A DNA stretch of 64,000 bases from NCBI RefSeq assembly GCF_000969835.1, contig NZ_KQ033913.1, positions 1,185,703 to 1,249,702 on the forward strand, written 5' to 3'. Origin of the DNA: Parabacteroides goldsteinii DSM 19448 = WAL 12034. Lineage in GTDB: Bacteria; Bacteroidota; Bacteroidia; Bacteroidales; Tannerellaceae. Numbering within the stretch: the stretch's first letter is position 1; every line of letters begins with the position of its first letter. The translations under genes were made by a program, and so were the position numbers. Below are positions 15,747-25,471 of this stretch, piece after piece. The notes below the pieces were generated by a model that worked only from the letters and a program-made list of their open reading frames with translations, ran no database searches and was not told the origin of the DNA.

Positions 15747-17690
15747 TTATTTCCGGTGAATAGAATCGTCTGTTTCTGTTGCGGGTTTTAATGGGATCAC
15801 ATGGCCGTTGGCTGTGATGTATTTGTATAATTCCCGATAAAAAGTATGTTTTGTCAACGTGGAGGCATCGCCCAGTATGATCAGTTTCATTCGGGCACGG
15901 GTGATGGCAACGTTCATGCGGCGCAGGTCGTTCAGGAAACCGATATTTCCCTGGTCATTGGCACGTACCAGGCTGATCATGATCACATCGCGCTCCTGGC
16001 CCTGGAAACCGTCTACGGTATGGACGGTAATCAGTTTGCGGAAAGGCTTGAAAAAAGCATTCCGTTTGATCAGGCCACGAATATATTGCACCTGTGATTT
16101 GTAGGGAGAGATCAGTCCGAAGTCGATGCTTTCGTCCAGTACGCGTTCTTTACTGATCTTTTCGATATAGGCTTGCAGTTGCTCCACCAGCAGTTCCGCC
16201 TCTTTTTTATTGATCCGGCTCTGGCTTTCGGATAATTGATCTTCCTCAAAATCACAATCTGCCGTATCGAACCACACGACAGGTGTGTCGTAGGCGAGGA
16301 TACCGCGGTACTTTACTTCCGGCGCAGCCTGCAACTCATCCTGGTAAAACCAGCGGGACGAGAAACGCATGATATCTTCATGCATCCGGTATTGTACTTT
16401 AAGCAGGGAGACAGTCTCAGGTTTGCCGGCTGCTACTTTCTGCATCAAAGTACGGTCCAGTCCGCCGCGGGTAGCTTCTATACATTTAATAGTAGGAGGA
16501 AGTTGGTGATGGTCGCCTGCCAGAATCACCCTGTCCGCTTTGCTGATGGCAATCCAACAGGCAGCTTCCAGTGCCTGTGCTGCCTCATCGATAAAGAGGG
16601 TGGTAAAATTATGGTTGGTCAGCACCCGGTTGGCAGAACCCACCAGCGTACATGCTATGACGCGGGCTTCGCTGAACAGGTCGGCGTCTATCTGCACCTC
16701 CAGTTCGGTGGCACGGAAGCGCAGGCGGGAAAGACGGTTACGGGCCGTGTCCTTTTCGCTGTGACTTTTCTTACGGAAAGAGGATTGTATCTCCCGGATT
16801 GCTTTGCGGATTCCCCAAAGTTCGGAGTAGTCGGGATGCGACTCGAAGCGCCGTTCATACGTAAATGAAAGCATTTTGTCATTCACCCGTGTCGGGTTGC
16901 CGATACGGAGCACGTTGATACCCCGGTCTACCAGTTTTTCCGATATCCAGTCGACAGCCGTATTGCTTTGGGCGCAGACCATTACCTGGTTTTCCCTGTG
17001 CAGCGTTTCGTAGATCGCTTCGACCAGTGTCGTTGTTTTCCCGGTTCCGGGAGGGCCATGTACGATAGATACTTCTTTAGCCGACAGCACATGGTTGACC
17101 GCCTCCTCCTGGGTTGTGTTTAACCACGGGAAACGTATCGGGAACAGGTTTCTCCGGCTGGTCGGTGTCTTCCCCAGCAACACATCACGCAGATGGGCAA
17201 GCTGGTTATTTTTTGCTTTCATTACACCGGATAGTGCATTGAACATCGTTTTATAGCTTGTCTCGTCGAAGTAGAGTTGAACACCCAGTTCACTGTTAAC
17301 GTTTTGCAGGTCGAATAAAGCGGAAGGTGTCGGAAGGACGACGACCATCCGGTCGTCCTGTACATAGCTGATGATGCCGGAGAAATTCAGATAACGCGGA
17401 CTGCCGGTTCCGTTTGTCGTAAAGAAACAAACCGGACGTCCGTACTCAAAATTATGTTCGATCTCCTTATCGTCCCTGCGTTCTATTTCAATGACGAGCT
17501 GATTGAGCGAATTATAATAACTTTTTCCCGGAATCACAGGATACCAGCAAAGTCCCTGTTGTATTTTCCTGTGAATGCCCACCCGTTCGGCTTGTTGCCT
17601 GTACGTCTCTTTCTCATATTCATACTCCATTTGGAGAAGATCATATTGGCGTTGCAGATCTGCGGATGGTGTCTGGAATTGATTGATCAT
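15747..17690 (-). CDS. Superfamily 1 helicase of the UPF1/IGHMBP2 type
   Basis: About 647 residues. Motif I IVHGPPGTGKTTTLVEAI, motif II LFIDEAAQALEAACW, motif III ILAGDHHQLPP, motif IV-like QYRMHEDIMRFSS, motif V VDGFQGQERDVIMISLVRAN and motif VI RRMNVAITRARMKL are all intact. Eukaryotic relatives unwind RNA or DNA 5' to 3'; the bacterial forms are uncharacterised, with nucleic-acid repair or RNA surveillance suggested. The N-terminal 150 residues form the usual beta-barrel-type domain. I place the start at 17690 (MINQFQTPSADLQ) rather than the ATG at 17714, because a -7 element occupies 17712-17719, so the upstream codon would fall before the transcript start. It is followed at 7 bp by a HAD hydrolase gene. 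Confidence 0.9.
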   Translation of the reverse strand: MINQFQTPSADLQRQYDLLQMEYEYEKETYRQQAERVGIHRKIQQGLCWYPVIPGKSYYNSLNQLVIEIERRDDKEIEHNFEYGRPVCFFTTNGTGSPRYLNFSGIISYVQDDRMVVVLPTPSALFDLQNVNSELGVQLYFDETSYKTMFNALSGVMKAKNNQLAHLRDVLLGKTPTSRRNLFPIRFPWLNTTQEEAVNHVLSAKEVSIVHGPPGTGKTTTLVEAIYETLHRENQVMVCAQSNTAVDWISEKLVDRGINVLRIGNPTRVNDKMLSFTYERRFESHPDYSELWGIRKAIREIQSSFRKKSHSEKDTARNRLSRLRFRATELEVQIDADLFSEARVIACTLVGSANRVLTNHNFTTLFIDEAAQALEAACWIAISKADRVILAGDHHQLPPTIKCIEATRGGLDRTLMQKVAAGKPETVSLLKVQYRMHEDIMRFSSRWFYQDELQAAPEVKYRGILAYDTPVVWFDTADCDFEEDQLSESQSRINKKEAELLVEQLQAYIEKISKERVLDESIDFGLISPYKSQVQYIRGLIKRNAFFKPFRKLITVHTVDGFQGQERDVIMISLVRANDQGNIGFLNDLRRMNVAITRARMKLIILGDASTLTKHTFYRELYKYITANGHVIPLKPATETDDSIHRK

Positions 17691-17711
17691 TATTCTTTGT
17701 TTAACTGGCCG

Positions 17712-17719
17712 CAAACTTA
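17712..17719 (-). promoter_or_regulatory. -7 element for the helicase-HAD operon
   Basis: TAAGTTTG on the minus strand matches TAnnTTTG. It overlaps the more upstream candidate ATG and so decides the start at 17690. Confidence 0.6.
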
Positions 17720-17791
17720 CATAAAAAAATGGAATTGAATGGGGGTTTTTGCTCTTTCCGATGTCATAAAGTCAAACTGAAGGATTTTTAT

Positions 17792-18448
17792 ATGAGAAAT
17801 GTGATTCTATCCATAATGCTCTCTTTATTGCTTCTGCCGGGTTGCGGCTCTATGAGGAATATGAGTAGTGAAGACCGGGTCGGTTTTGGCGCACAGGTCG
17901 GCTCTTTTATCGGGTGGCTTTTCGGTGGATTGATCGGAGAGGCGATCAATGATGAGAATGGTGCTGAAATAGGTGCGTTTATAGGAACGGCTGTGGGTGG
18001 CGTTGCCGGTGCTTCGATTGCAGCCAGTACGGAAGAGGAAACGCATATTGTAAGGAGAAGTCCAAAATATACACCGTCGTCTCACGTCCTTCTTCCGGAC
18101 TTGCAGATAGAGGATATTCTTCTGGATGAAGATAGCATCACCTATAATCAAAAGATCGATGCGGGAGAAACCTGTCGTATCTCTTTTGTAATCGTGAATA
18201 ACAGTTTTCAGGATGCATTGAATGTACTTCCGGTAGTCAAACTGGAAGAAGGAGAAAACCTGGAACTATCCGAACCTGTTCGGATTGCCCGGGTTGCCCA
18301 TGATACTCCCATCACTTATGAAGTCACAGTACATGCTTCTCCCGAATTACAAACAGGCACAGTCGTTTTCAGTGTACGTCTGGAAGAGGGACGCGGCAAT
18401 GGCACGGAGGCGGAAACATTTACCGTTGAAACGTTGGGTAAAGAGTGA
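17792..18448 (+). CDS. Glycine-zipper lipoprotein
   Basis: The 218-residue protein begins MRNVILSIMLSLLLLPGCGS, with a lipobox Cys at residue 18; an upstream in-frame ATG at 17729 would bury the signal sequence and is rejected. Residues about 30-75 are a glycine-zipper segment (GAQVGSFIGWLFGGLIGEA, GAEIGAFIGTAVGGVAGASIAAS), which in relatives packs against or inserts into the outer membrane. The remainder (about 100-218) looks like a beta-sandwich domain. Probably an outer-membrane structural lipoprotein; no specific function is recognised. It is divergent from the helicase gene and stands alone, with the MATE gene converging on it 6 bp downstream. Confidence 0.75.
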   Translation: MRNVILSIMLSLLLLPGCGSMRNMSSEDRVGFGAQVGSFIGWLFGGLIGEAINDENGAEIGAFIGTAVGGVAGASIAASTEEETHIVRRSPKYTPSSHVLLPDLQIEDILLDEDSITYNQKIDAGETCRISFVIVNNSFQDALNVLPVVKLEEGENLELSEPVRIARVAHDTPITYEVTVHASPELQTGTVVFSVRLEEGRGNGTEAETFTVETLGKE

Positions 18449-18454
18449 AATTTA

Positions 18455-19813
18455 TCATACACCGGTCATCCTGTTCAGTATCTTCGGAAATTGTATAAAG
18501 AAAATGATCGTACAGCAGATAGCCGCCGCTGCATCGGAAATGCCTTCTGCCGCATAGACGCCTATCATTCCCATAAAATGCGGTAAGATCAAGGCTAACG
18601 GAACAAGCAGGATTACTTTGCGGAGTAATGCGATAAAGATGGAAATCTTAGCCTGGCCCAGGGCAACGAACATATTCTGGCAGGCACGCTGCAAGCCGAA
18701 AATGGTCATACCAGCCAGGAATACAGGCATAACCTGCTTCACAGTTTGTATTAGCTCTTCATCCGAAGTGAAAGCCGAAGCGATGACGGATGGAAACAGA
18801 ATCATCAGCAACATCAGGACAAAATTGAACAGGAACATGAAAGTCACTACGATCCTGAAACATTCTTTTACCCTTTCTTTATTCCCATGCCCGTAATTAT
18901 AGCTGACAATAGGTACGAACCCCAGGGCGAAGCCTGTCAACGGGACACTGACAAAAAGCATCGAACTTTGCATAACGGTCAACGCGCTCACGTAAATATC
19001 GCCGAATGTCTTTAGCATACCGTTCAGCACAAAACCTACCAGGCTTTCCGTACTGGCCATGATAAAAGGCGATATGCCTAAAGCCAGAGTCGCCCCGATC
19101 ACTTTCCTGTCCGGTTTCATATACTGCTTTTCGAGCCGAAGGGAGGCGCGGGAAGAAGTCAGAAAAGACAACACCCAGATGGCGCTGCCGGCCTGTGAAA
19201 TAATCGTGGCTAATGCCGCTCCTTTTACTCCCATGTTGAAACCAAAAATGAAAAGCGGGTCGAGCATGATATTGAGGAAGGCGCCGATCATTACCGACCA
19301 CATGGCAATACCCGGACGTCCTTGCGTATTGATGAAGGTATTCAAGCCTACCGATATTTCGACAAATAACGTACTGATCAGATAGATAGAAAGATAATCG
19401 GTGGCGTATCCGAGTGTTTGTTCCGAGGCTCCGGTGAACAGCAGGATCGGCTTCATGAAAATATAGGCGAGGGTGGAAGTCAGCACGGTAAAGATCAGCA
19501 ATAGTATAAAGCCGTTCCCCAGTATCTTTCCGGCCTGCTGCCGGTTTCCCTGTCCGAGGGCAATTGCTGCAAGCGGAGCACCTCCGCCTGCAACAATGGA
19601 TGAAAATGCGGAAATCAGGATAATAATCGAACCGGCTACCCCGATGCCGGCAAGTGCCGGTGTGCCTATTCCCGGAATATGCCCGATATAAATACGGTCT
19701 ACAATATTGTAGAGCAGGTTTACCATTTGGGCAACTATCGCAGGCAGTGCCATCCGGAAGATAAGAGGTAGCATACGGTCTGTTCCCAGCCGTTCTTCGT
19801 ATATCTGATTCAT
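18455..19813 (-). CDS. MATE family multidrug/sodium efflux transporter
   Basis: A 452-residue inner-membrane protein with about 12 hydrophobic helices in two similar halves, as in MATE antiporters that expel cationic drugs or metabolites using Na+ or H+ gradients. Family phrases: RMALPAIVAQMVNLLYNIVDRIYIG near the N terminus, TPALAGIGVAGSI, VGLNTFINTQGRPGIAM, LDPLFIFGFNMGVKGAALAT and GLQRACQNMFVALGQAK in the second half. This is the NorM/DinF-like group abundant in Bacteroidales. A -7 element lies 29 bp upstream. The substrate is unknown. Confidence 0.93.
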   Translation of the reverse strand: MNQIYEERLGTDRMLPLIFRMALPAIVAQMVNLLYNIVDRIYIGHIPGIGTPALAGIGVAGSIIILISAFSSIVAGGGAPLAAIALGQGNRQQAGKILGNGFILLLIFTVLTSTLAYIFMKPILLFTGASEQTLGYATDYLSIYLISTLFVEISVGLNTFINTQGRPGIAMWSVMIGAFLNIMLDPLFIFGFNMGVKGAALATIISQAGSAIWVLSFLTSSRASLRLEKQYMKPDRKVIGATLALGISPFIMASTESLVGFVLNGMLKTFGDIYVSALTVMQSSMLFVSVPLTGFALGFVPIVSYNYGHGNKERVKECFRIVVTFMFLFNFVLMLLMILFPSVIASAFTSDEELIQTVKQVMPVFLAGMTIFGLQRACQNMFVALGQAKISIFIALLRKVILLVPLALILPHFMGMIGVYAAEGISDAAAAICCTIIFFIQFPKILNRMTGV

Positions 19814-19841
19814 TCTTTGTGTTATGATTAGAAAACGAAGC

Positions 19842-19849
19842 CAAAATTA
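19842..19849 (-). promoter_or_regulatory. -7 element for the MATE gene
   Basis: TAATTTTG on the minus strand matches TAnnTTTG, 29 bp before the MATE ATG. Confidence 0.55.
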
Positions 19850-19857
19850 CTTATAAT

Positions 19858-20703
19858 TCAATACGTGGCAAAATCTGATATCTTTTTCCTCAGTTTCGTG
19901 TTCGAATTATAGTGATAATAAGTCGGGGCAGAGGACGGGAAATAATAAAGGTCCTGCGTTTTGTTGTCGACCTCCACTTTGTATACCGGCAAGGGTAATG
20001 TTTTCGATTCGGACTCAGGCCGATAATATTCATCATATTCTTTCAGCTTCGATATGCGTAACAACGGTATTTTCGGCCCGTATAATTTTTGCAGCGAATG
20101 CACGATGTCGGGGCGTGTGACAATAAAACGTTGCGGAACGTTATTCGCAGCATAAATATATTCAGATTGCACGGCATTATTCCCCTTTTGACGTATAATC
20201 TCTACCAGCGGTTTATTCAGATAGGAGCACAACTTTAGCATACAGATCTTCTCCCCGTCATTAGCAGATGTCCCGTAAGCATCCGGTTGCAAAAGCAGGT
20301 AAGGTTCCATACTAAAATTATCCAGTAGGAGAGGCGGATGCAGCCGGTCCTGTTCTGCTGCCGTATGAGTATCGCCCAGCCATTTCGGGATAGGCGACAT
20401 GGAGAGCAATCCGGTTATGATAAACGAACTCATACATAGGCCGACTGCCGTATCCGTCACCTGTTTCCATTTGCCGTTTCCCCACCGGACCGGGAGTGGT
20501 TGCGGCTTGTCGGTATCCCGGCCTGTCCATTTCTGCCGGAGCTTGCCGGTGACCACGTACAAGACTCGTCCGGTGAACAGACAAAGCAGGCAGGTGAAGC
20601 AAAGAACCAATGGAATCCATAATTCCGGATATTCTATGCTGAAGAAGCCTTTAGTAGCCTTTATCACCCTGTGAGTTAGGCGGTGCGAAGATATTATTTT
20701 CAT
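19858..20703 (-). CDS. Hypothetical membrane protein with two helices
   Basis: 281 residues, not recognised as any family. A basic N terminus (KIISSHRLTHRVIKATKG) is followed by a hydrophobic helix at about 30-52 (LWIPLVLCFTCLLCLFTGRV), a short basic loop (about 53-80), and a second helix at about 84-104 (TAVGLCMSSFIITGLLSM). The remaining 175 residues are soluble and probably on the periplasmic side. This part holds no cysteine pair, nucleotide-binding motif or repeat that I can see. It is translated on the same strand as the MATE gene, 44 bp upstream of it, and divergent from the cysteine desulfidase gene. Confidence 0.6.
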   Translation of the reverse strand: MKIISSHRLTHRVIKATKGFFSIEYPELWIPLVLCFTCLLCLFTGRVLYVVTGKLRQKWTGRDTDKPQPLPVRWGNGKWKQVTDTAVGLCMSSFIITGLLSMSPIPKWLGDTHTAAEQDRLHPPLLLDNFSMEPYLLLQPDAYGTSANDGEKICMLKLCSYLNKPLVEIIRQKGNNAVQSEYIYAANNVPQRFIVTRPDIVHSLQKLYGPKIPLLRISKLKEYDEYYRPESESKTLPLPVYKVEVDNKTQDLYYFPSSAPTYYHYNSNTKLRKKISDFATY

Positions 20704-20743
20704 TCTTAATTTAGCAAAACATATAACATAAATTAGAAATCAT

Positions 20744-20751
20744 TACCTTTG
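20744..20751 (+). promoter_or_regulatory. -7 element for the cysteine desulfidase gene
   Basis: TACCTTTG matches TAnnTTTG, 40 bp before the ATG at 20792. Confidence 0.65.
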
Positions 20752-20791
20752 CCGGAAACATGAATAATCTAACGCATAAAACATCGCTGTC

Positions 20792-22084
20792 ATGGATAAT
20801 ATAACAAAATCACAAATCATATCACTGATCCATCAGGAGGTAATCCCCGCTATTGGCTGTACGGAACCGGTTGCTGTGGCTTTGGCTGCCGCGAAAGCTG
20901 CCGAGGTATTGGGCGAACGTCCGGAAAAGATAGACGTATTACTTAGTGCCAATATCCTGAAGAATGCAATGGGAGTGGGGATACCCGGAACAGGGATGGT
21001 GGGATTGCCTATCGCGATCGCTCTCGGAACACTGATCGGTAAATCTTCGTACGAACTGGAAGTGCTGCGTGACATCACGCCGGAAGCATTACAGGCCGGA
21101 AAAGCCATGATAGACGAAAAGATCATCCATATTGCCCTGAAGGAAAATGTCGACAAGTTATATATCGAAGTGATCTGCACGGCAGGCGACCAGACTTCCC
21201 GGGTTATTATTTGCCATGAACATACACATATTATATATGTAGAGAAAAACGGGGAAGTATTGACCGATCTGCGTCAGTCGGATGCAACGGACGATAAGCC
21301 ATGCGGCGGAGATGAATTGAAACTCTCTTTCTCTACCGTATATGAGTTTGCGATGGAAATGCCGCTGGATGATATCCGTTTTATCCTTGAAACGGCAGAT
21401 CTGAATAAGAAAGCCGCCCAGGCTTCCATACAGGGACACTATGGGCATACCGTCAGCAAAACTGTTTCCGGCGAATACGGCAAGAAATATATGGGCGACT
21501 CTGCCTATACCCACATGTTGGTGATGACAGCTGCCGCCTGCGATGCCCGTATGGACGGGGCGATGATCCCGGTTATGAGTAACTCCGGCAGCGGCAACCA
21601 GGGAATTGCGGCGACGTTGCCGGTCCTTTCGTTTGCGGAAGATATTAAATGTACGGAAGAGCAGTTGATACGTGCCCTGATGCTCAGCCATCTGATGGTT
21701 ATTTATATCAAGCAGAGCCTGGGACGTCTCTCTGCATTATGCGGATGCGTTGTGGCTGCCACGGGTTCCAGTTGCGGCATCACTTACCTGATGGGAGGAA
21801 GCAAGATGCAAATATCGTATGCAATCAAGAATATGATCGGAAATATTACCGGAATGATCTGCGACGGGGCAAAACCGAGTTGCGCATTGAAGGTGTCGAG
21901 CGGTGTCTCTACTGCCATGATCTCAGCCTTGATGGCCATGGAGAATAAGGTGGTGACTCCGGTAGAAGGTATTATCGACGAAGATGTGGACAAGTCGATC
22001 TCGAACCTGACGGCGATAGGTTCCCGCGGAATGGAAGAAACAGATAAATTGGTATTAGATATTATGACAGGTAAATCCTGTTAG
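20792..22084 (+). CDS. cyuA: L-cysteine desulfidase / UPF0597 family (CyuA-like, serine dehydratase fold)
   Basis: A 430-residue cytoplasmic Fe-S enzyme related to the alpha chain of iron-sulfur L-serine dehydratase and to E. coli YhaM/CyuA, which breaks cysteine into pyruvate, ammonia and sulfide. Opening IPAIGCTEPVAVALAAAKA (Cys23) is the family hallmark; further conserved cysteines are in SALCGCVVAATGSSCG and MICDGAKPSCALKVSSG and probably ligate the [4Fe-4S] cluster. NSGSGNQGI is the likely substrate loop. Length agrees with the family. It is monocistronic, with its own -7 element and a strong terminator. Serine rather than cysteine as the main substrate cannot be excluded from sequence. 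Confidence 0.85.
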   Translation: MDNITKSQIISLIHQEVIPAIGCTEPVAVALAAAKAAEVLGERPEKIDVLLSANILKNAMGVGIPGTGMVGLPIAIALGTLIGKSSYELEVLRDITPEALQAGKAMIDEKIIHIALKENVDKLYIEVICTAGDQTSRVIICHEHTHIIYVEKNGEVLTDLRQSDATDDKPCGGDELKLSFSTVYEFAMEMPLDDIRFILETADLNKKAAQASIQGHYGHTVSKTVSGEYGKKYMGDSAYTHMLVMTAAACDARMDGAMIPVMSNSGSGNQGIAATLPVLSFAEDIKCTEEQLIRALMLSHLMVIYIKQSLGRLSALCGCVVAATGSSCGITYLMGGSKMQISYAIKNMIGNITGMICDGAKPSCALKVSSGVSTAMISALMAMENKVVTPVEGIIDEDVDKSISNLTAIGSRGMEETDKLVLDIMTGKSC

Positions 22085-22113
22085 AAAGATTGTTGTTTTA
22101 CTTTATTTCAGAC

Positions 22114-22151
22114 CTCCCAATGGCATACAGGGTGCCGTTGGGAGTTTTTTT
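22114..22151 (+). terminator. Rho-independent terminator after cyuA
   Basis: CTCCCAATGGCA pairs with TGCCGTTGGGAG and is followed directly by TTTTTTT. Confidence 0.9.
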
Positions 22152-22317
22152 ATGCATTAAAAGCGGCTTGGATAAATTTCATCAATACTTTCATTGATAA
22201 ATTCGATCAAATTCCGTAACTGTTTCGTGGTTTCAAATGTTTACATTGTAAGGGAATTAAGACACGGAGTGTTTTCACGGTGTAATTTATCACACAGTTT
22301 AAGCCGTCTGTTCATCT

Positions 22318-22325
22318 TATTTTTG
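22318..22325 (+). promoter_or_regulatory. -7 element for the acyl-CoA carboxylase operon
   Basis: TATTTTTG matches TAnnTTTG, 58 bp before the ATG at 22384, leaving an untranslated leader of roughly 50 nt. The rest of the 232-bp gap after the cyuA terminator shows no other feature. Confidence 0.55.
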
Positions 22326-22383
22326 CAAAAGACAGATTTGCAAGTGAATTAAAGTTCATCAATCAATAAAAACCGACATCGCC

Positions 22384-23928
22384 ATGAAAGAGAAAATTGA
22401 ACAATTGGCGGCTCTGAACCATCAGGCAGAGCTGGGAGGCGGCGAAGACCGTATCGCGAAACAACATGCAGCAGGCAAGTTAACAGCCCGCGAGCGAATC
22501 GAATTACTCCTTGAGAAAGGTAGCTTTGTAGAAGTCGACAAGTTTGTAACTCATCGGTGTACAGAGTTTGGTCTCGAAAAACAACGCCCGTTAGGAGATG
22601 GGGTTGTAACGGGATATGGTTTAATCGGTAAACGTACCGTATTTGTATTTGCCCAGGATTTTACCGTTTTCGGAGGCGCCCTTTCAGAGACGTATGCCCG
22701 GAAAATTTGTAAAATCATGGATATGGCGATGCAACTCGGTGCGCCTGTTATCGGACTGAATGATTCCGGAGGAGCACGTATCCAGGAAGGTGTCCGTTCG
22801 TTGGCGGGATATGCCGAAATCTTTTTACGCAATTCAATGGCTTCGGGGGTAATCCCGCAGATCAGTGCCATTATGGGACCGTGTGCCGGAGGAGCAGTCT
22901 ATTCACCGGCGTTGACCGATTTTATTTTTATGGTGAAAGATTCCAGTTATATGTTTATTACCGGGCCGGAAGTGGTAAAGAGTGTCACCCAGGAGGAAGT
23001 CTCCATGCAGGACCTGGGAGGTTCGGAAGTACATAGCACCCGTTCAGGCGTGGCTCATTTCACCGGCGATAATGATATGGATTGTATCCTGAAGATACGT
23101 GAACTCATGTCATTCCTCCCCAGCAATAATATGGAGGAACCGCCTTTCATTCCTACGACGGATAGTGCCAACCGCATTGACGAACAACTCAATAATCTGA
23201 TCCCGACCAATCCGAATCAGCCCTATGATATGAAGGAACTGATCGAATCGGTGGCCGACGATCATAACTTCTTTGAAGTGCAGGAAGAATATGCCAAAAA
23301 TATTGTGATCGGATATATCCGGTTGAATGGAAAAACGATCGGTGTGGTAGCCAACCAGCCGGCAGCTCTGGCAGGAACACTGGATATTAATGCTTCGGTA
23401 AAAGCTGCCCGTTTCGTTCGTTTCTGTGATGCGTTCAATATACCGCTGCTGACCTTTGTGGATGTTCCGGGATTCCTTCCGGGCGTCAATCAGGAATATG
23501 AAGGCATTATCCGCCATGGGGCCAAATTGCTCTATGCTTATTGCGAAGCGACAGTGCCGAAAGTAACGGTCATTACCCGTAAAGCCTATGGCGGTGCCTA
23601 TGATGTGATGAGTTCCAAACATATCCGCGGTGATATCAATTTCGCTTACCCGACTGCCGAGATTGCCGTTATGGGACCGGATGGCGCTGTAAATATCCTT
23701 TTCCGTAAAGAACTGAAAAAAGCGGAAGATGTGGAAAAGAAACGTAAGGAACTACAGGACGATTACCGTGAAAAGTTCGCCAACCCATACCGGGCAGCCG
23801 AACTGGGGTATGTAGACGAAATCATCGAACCGTCGGGAACCCGTGCCCGCCTGATCCGCAGCTTCGAGTTGCTTGCCAACAAACGGCAGTCCAACCCGCC
23901 GAAGAAACATTCCAATTTACCACTTTAA
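22384..23928 (+). CDS. Acyl-CoA (propionyl-CoA) carboxylase carboxyltransferase subunit
   Basis: A 514-residue carboxyltransferase of the PccB/MmdA family with two crotonase-like halves. Key stretches: [24 protein letters not shown] and [17 protein letters not shown] (first oxyanion hole), then [25 protein letters not shown] and [16 protein letters not shown] (second). It transfers carboxyl between biotin and propionyl- or acetyl-CoA. In gut Bacteroidales such complexes connect methylmalonyl-CoA and propionyl-CoA in the succinate-propionate pathway. The adjacent ATP-grasp biotin carboxylase argues for an ATP-dependent carboxylase rather than a Na+-pumping decarboxylase, which would have membrane beta and gamma subunits; none are present. 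First gene of a three-gene operon. Confidence 0.93.
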   Translation: MKEKIEQLAALNHQAELGGGEDRIAKQHAAGKLTARERIELLLEKGSFVEVDKFVTHRCTEFGLEKQRPLGDGVVTGYGLIGKRTVFVFAQDFTVFGGALSETYARKICKIMDMAMQLGAPVIGLNDSGGARIQEGVRSLAGYAEIFLRNSMASGVIPQISAIMGPCAGGAVYSPALTDFIFMVKDSSYMFITGPEVVKSVTQEEVSMQDLGGSEVHSTRSGVAHFTGDNDMDCILKIRELMSFLPSNNMEEPPFIPTTDSANRIDEQLNNLIPTNPNQPYDMKELIESVADDHNFFEVQEEYAKNIVIGYIRLNGKTIGVVANQPAALAGTLDINASVKAARFVRFCDAFNIPLLTFVDVPGFLPGVNQEYEGIIRHGAKLLYAYCEATVPKVTVITRKAYGGAYDVMSSKHIRGDINFAYPTAEIAVMGPDGAVNILFRKELKKAEDVEKKRKELQDDYREKFANPYRAAELGYVDEIIEPSGTRARLIRSFELLANKRQSNPPKKHSNLPL

Positions 23929-23941
23929 TACGCGAACGATT

Positions 23942-25453
23942 ATGATTAAGAAAGTACTAGTAGCCAACCGCGGCGAAATTGCGATGCGAATCTTTCGTAC
24001 CTGCCGCGTAATGAATATACCCACCGTTGCGATTTACACCCATGTAGACCGGGGAGCCTTGCATGTTCGGTATGCCGAAGAAGCCTATTGTATCTCTGAA
24101 GATGAATCAGATACTTCTTACCTCAAACCCGATGCGATTCTGGCGATTGCCCAAAAAACGGGTGCAGCTATCCATCCGGGTTACGGTTTCCTTTCGGAGA
24201 ATGCCGATTTTGCCCGTCGCTGCGAAGAAGAAGGTATCATCTTTATCGGTCCGAGTGCCGATGTGATAGCCAAAATGGGAATCAAGACGGAAGCCCGTAA
24301 GATCATGAAAGCAGCCGGTGTGCCGGTTGTTCCCGGGACGGAAGAACCGGTTAACAATATCGACGAAGTGCGTAAGGTCGCCAAAGAGGTCGGCTACCCG
24401 ATTATGCTGAAGGCGTTAGCCGGAGGAGGCGGTAAGGGAATGCGTCTGGTTCGTGACGAAGAAGGGCTGGAAGAAGCCTTCCGCCTGTCACGTTCCGAAG
24501 CCGGCAATTCGTTCGGAAACGATGCCATTTATATCGAGAAATATATTGAGAATCCGCACCATATCGAAGTACAGGTTTTAGGCGATAAGTATGGAAATGT
24601 GATTCATTTATATGAACGCGAATGTTCCATCCAACGCCGAAATCAGAAAGTGATCGAAGAATCTCCGTCGCCTTTCGTGAAGGAAGAAACCCGCAGAAAG
24701 ATGCTTACCGTGGCAGTCGAAGCCTGTAAAAAGATCGGTTATTACAGTGCCGGGACATTGGAGTTTATGATGGATAAAGATCAGAACTTCTATTTCCTGG
24801 AAATGAACACCCGCCTACAAGTGGAGCATCCGGTGACGGAAGAGGTTACGGGTGTCGACCTGGTACGTGATATGATACTGGTTGCCGCCGGAAATCCGTT
24901 GCCCTACAAACAGGAAGATGTAGAGTTTCGCGGTGCCGCCATCGAATGCCGTATTTATGCCGAAGACCCGGAAAACAATTTCATGCCTTCCCCCGGCATC
25001 ATCAAAGTGCGCGAAGCTCCCGAAGGACGTAATGTCCGCCTGGACAGTGCTGCCTATGCCGGATTTGAAGTCTCCCTGCATTACGACCCGATGATCGCCA
25101 AGCTGTGCACCTGGGGACGTAATCGCGAATCGGCCATCTCCAATATGGCCCGTGCCCTTCGTGAATACAAGATACTGGGGATTAAAACGACTATCCCGTT
25201 CCATCAGCGTGTGTTGCACAACGAAACGTTCCTGAAAGGAAATTACGATACGACCTTTATCGACACCAAGTTTGATAAGGAAGATTTGAAACGTCGTCAG
25301 AATAATGACCCGCTGGTTGCCGTTATCGCCGCAGCGATCAAACATTTTGAACAGGAGAAAGAGGCTGCCGCCCGTATGACAACAGTTCCGCTGGTCGGTG
25401 AATCCTTATGGAAATATTACGGTAAATTGCAGATGACTGCCAATAACTATTAA
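23942..25453 (+). CDS. accC: Acetyl/propionyl-CoA carboxylase, biotin carboxylase subunit
   Basis: A 503-residue ATP-grasp enzyme that carboxylates biotin on the partner carrier protein. It begins MIKKVLVANRGEIAMRIFRT, 13 bp after the carboxyltransferase stop; a longer in-frame start at 23873 would overlap that gene and adds non-family sequence, so it is rejected. The glycine-rich ATP loop ALAGGGGKGMRLV, the HIEVQVLGDKYGNVIHLYERECSIQRRNQK block and FLEMNTRLQVEHPVTEEVTG, with the catalytic Glu/Arg residues, are intact. No biotinyl domain is fused; this is supplied by the next gene, 18 bp downstream. Confidence 0.95.
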   Translation: MIKKVLVANRGEIAMRIFRTCRVMNIPTVAIYTHVDRGALHVRYAEEAYCISEDESDTSYLKPDAILAIAQKTGAAIHPGYGFLSENADFARRCEEEGIIFIGPSADVIAKMGIKTEARKIMKAAGVPVVPGTEEPVNNIDEVRKVAKEVGYPIMLKALAGGGGKGMRLVRDEEGLEEAFRLSRSEAGNSFGNDAIYIEKYIENPHHIEVQVLGDKYGNVIHLYERECSIQRRNQKVIEESPSPFVKEETRRKMLTVAVEACKKIGYYSAGTLEFMMDKDQNFYFLEMNTRLQVEHPVTEEVTGVDLVRDMILVAAGNPLPYKQEDVEFRGAAIECRIYAEDPENNFMPSPGIIKVREAPEGRNVRLDSAAYAGFEVSLHYDPMIAKLCTWGRNRESAISNMARALREYKILGIKTTIPFHQRVLHNETFLKGNYDTTFIDTKFDKEDLKRRQNNDPLVAVIAAAIKHFEQEKEAAARMTTVPLVGESLWKYYGKLQMTANNY

Positions 25454-25471
25454 AAAGGGGAGGACAAGATT

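Noticed and set aside
18897..19844. Long minus-strand frame of about 315 codons overlapping the MATE gene
   Set aside because: It is rich in Arg, His and Tyr with no hydrophobic helices or motif, while the overlapping frame gives a clear MATE transporter. A shadow of codon usage.
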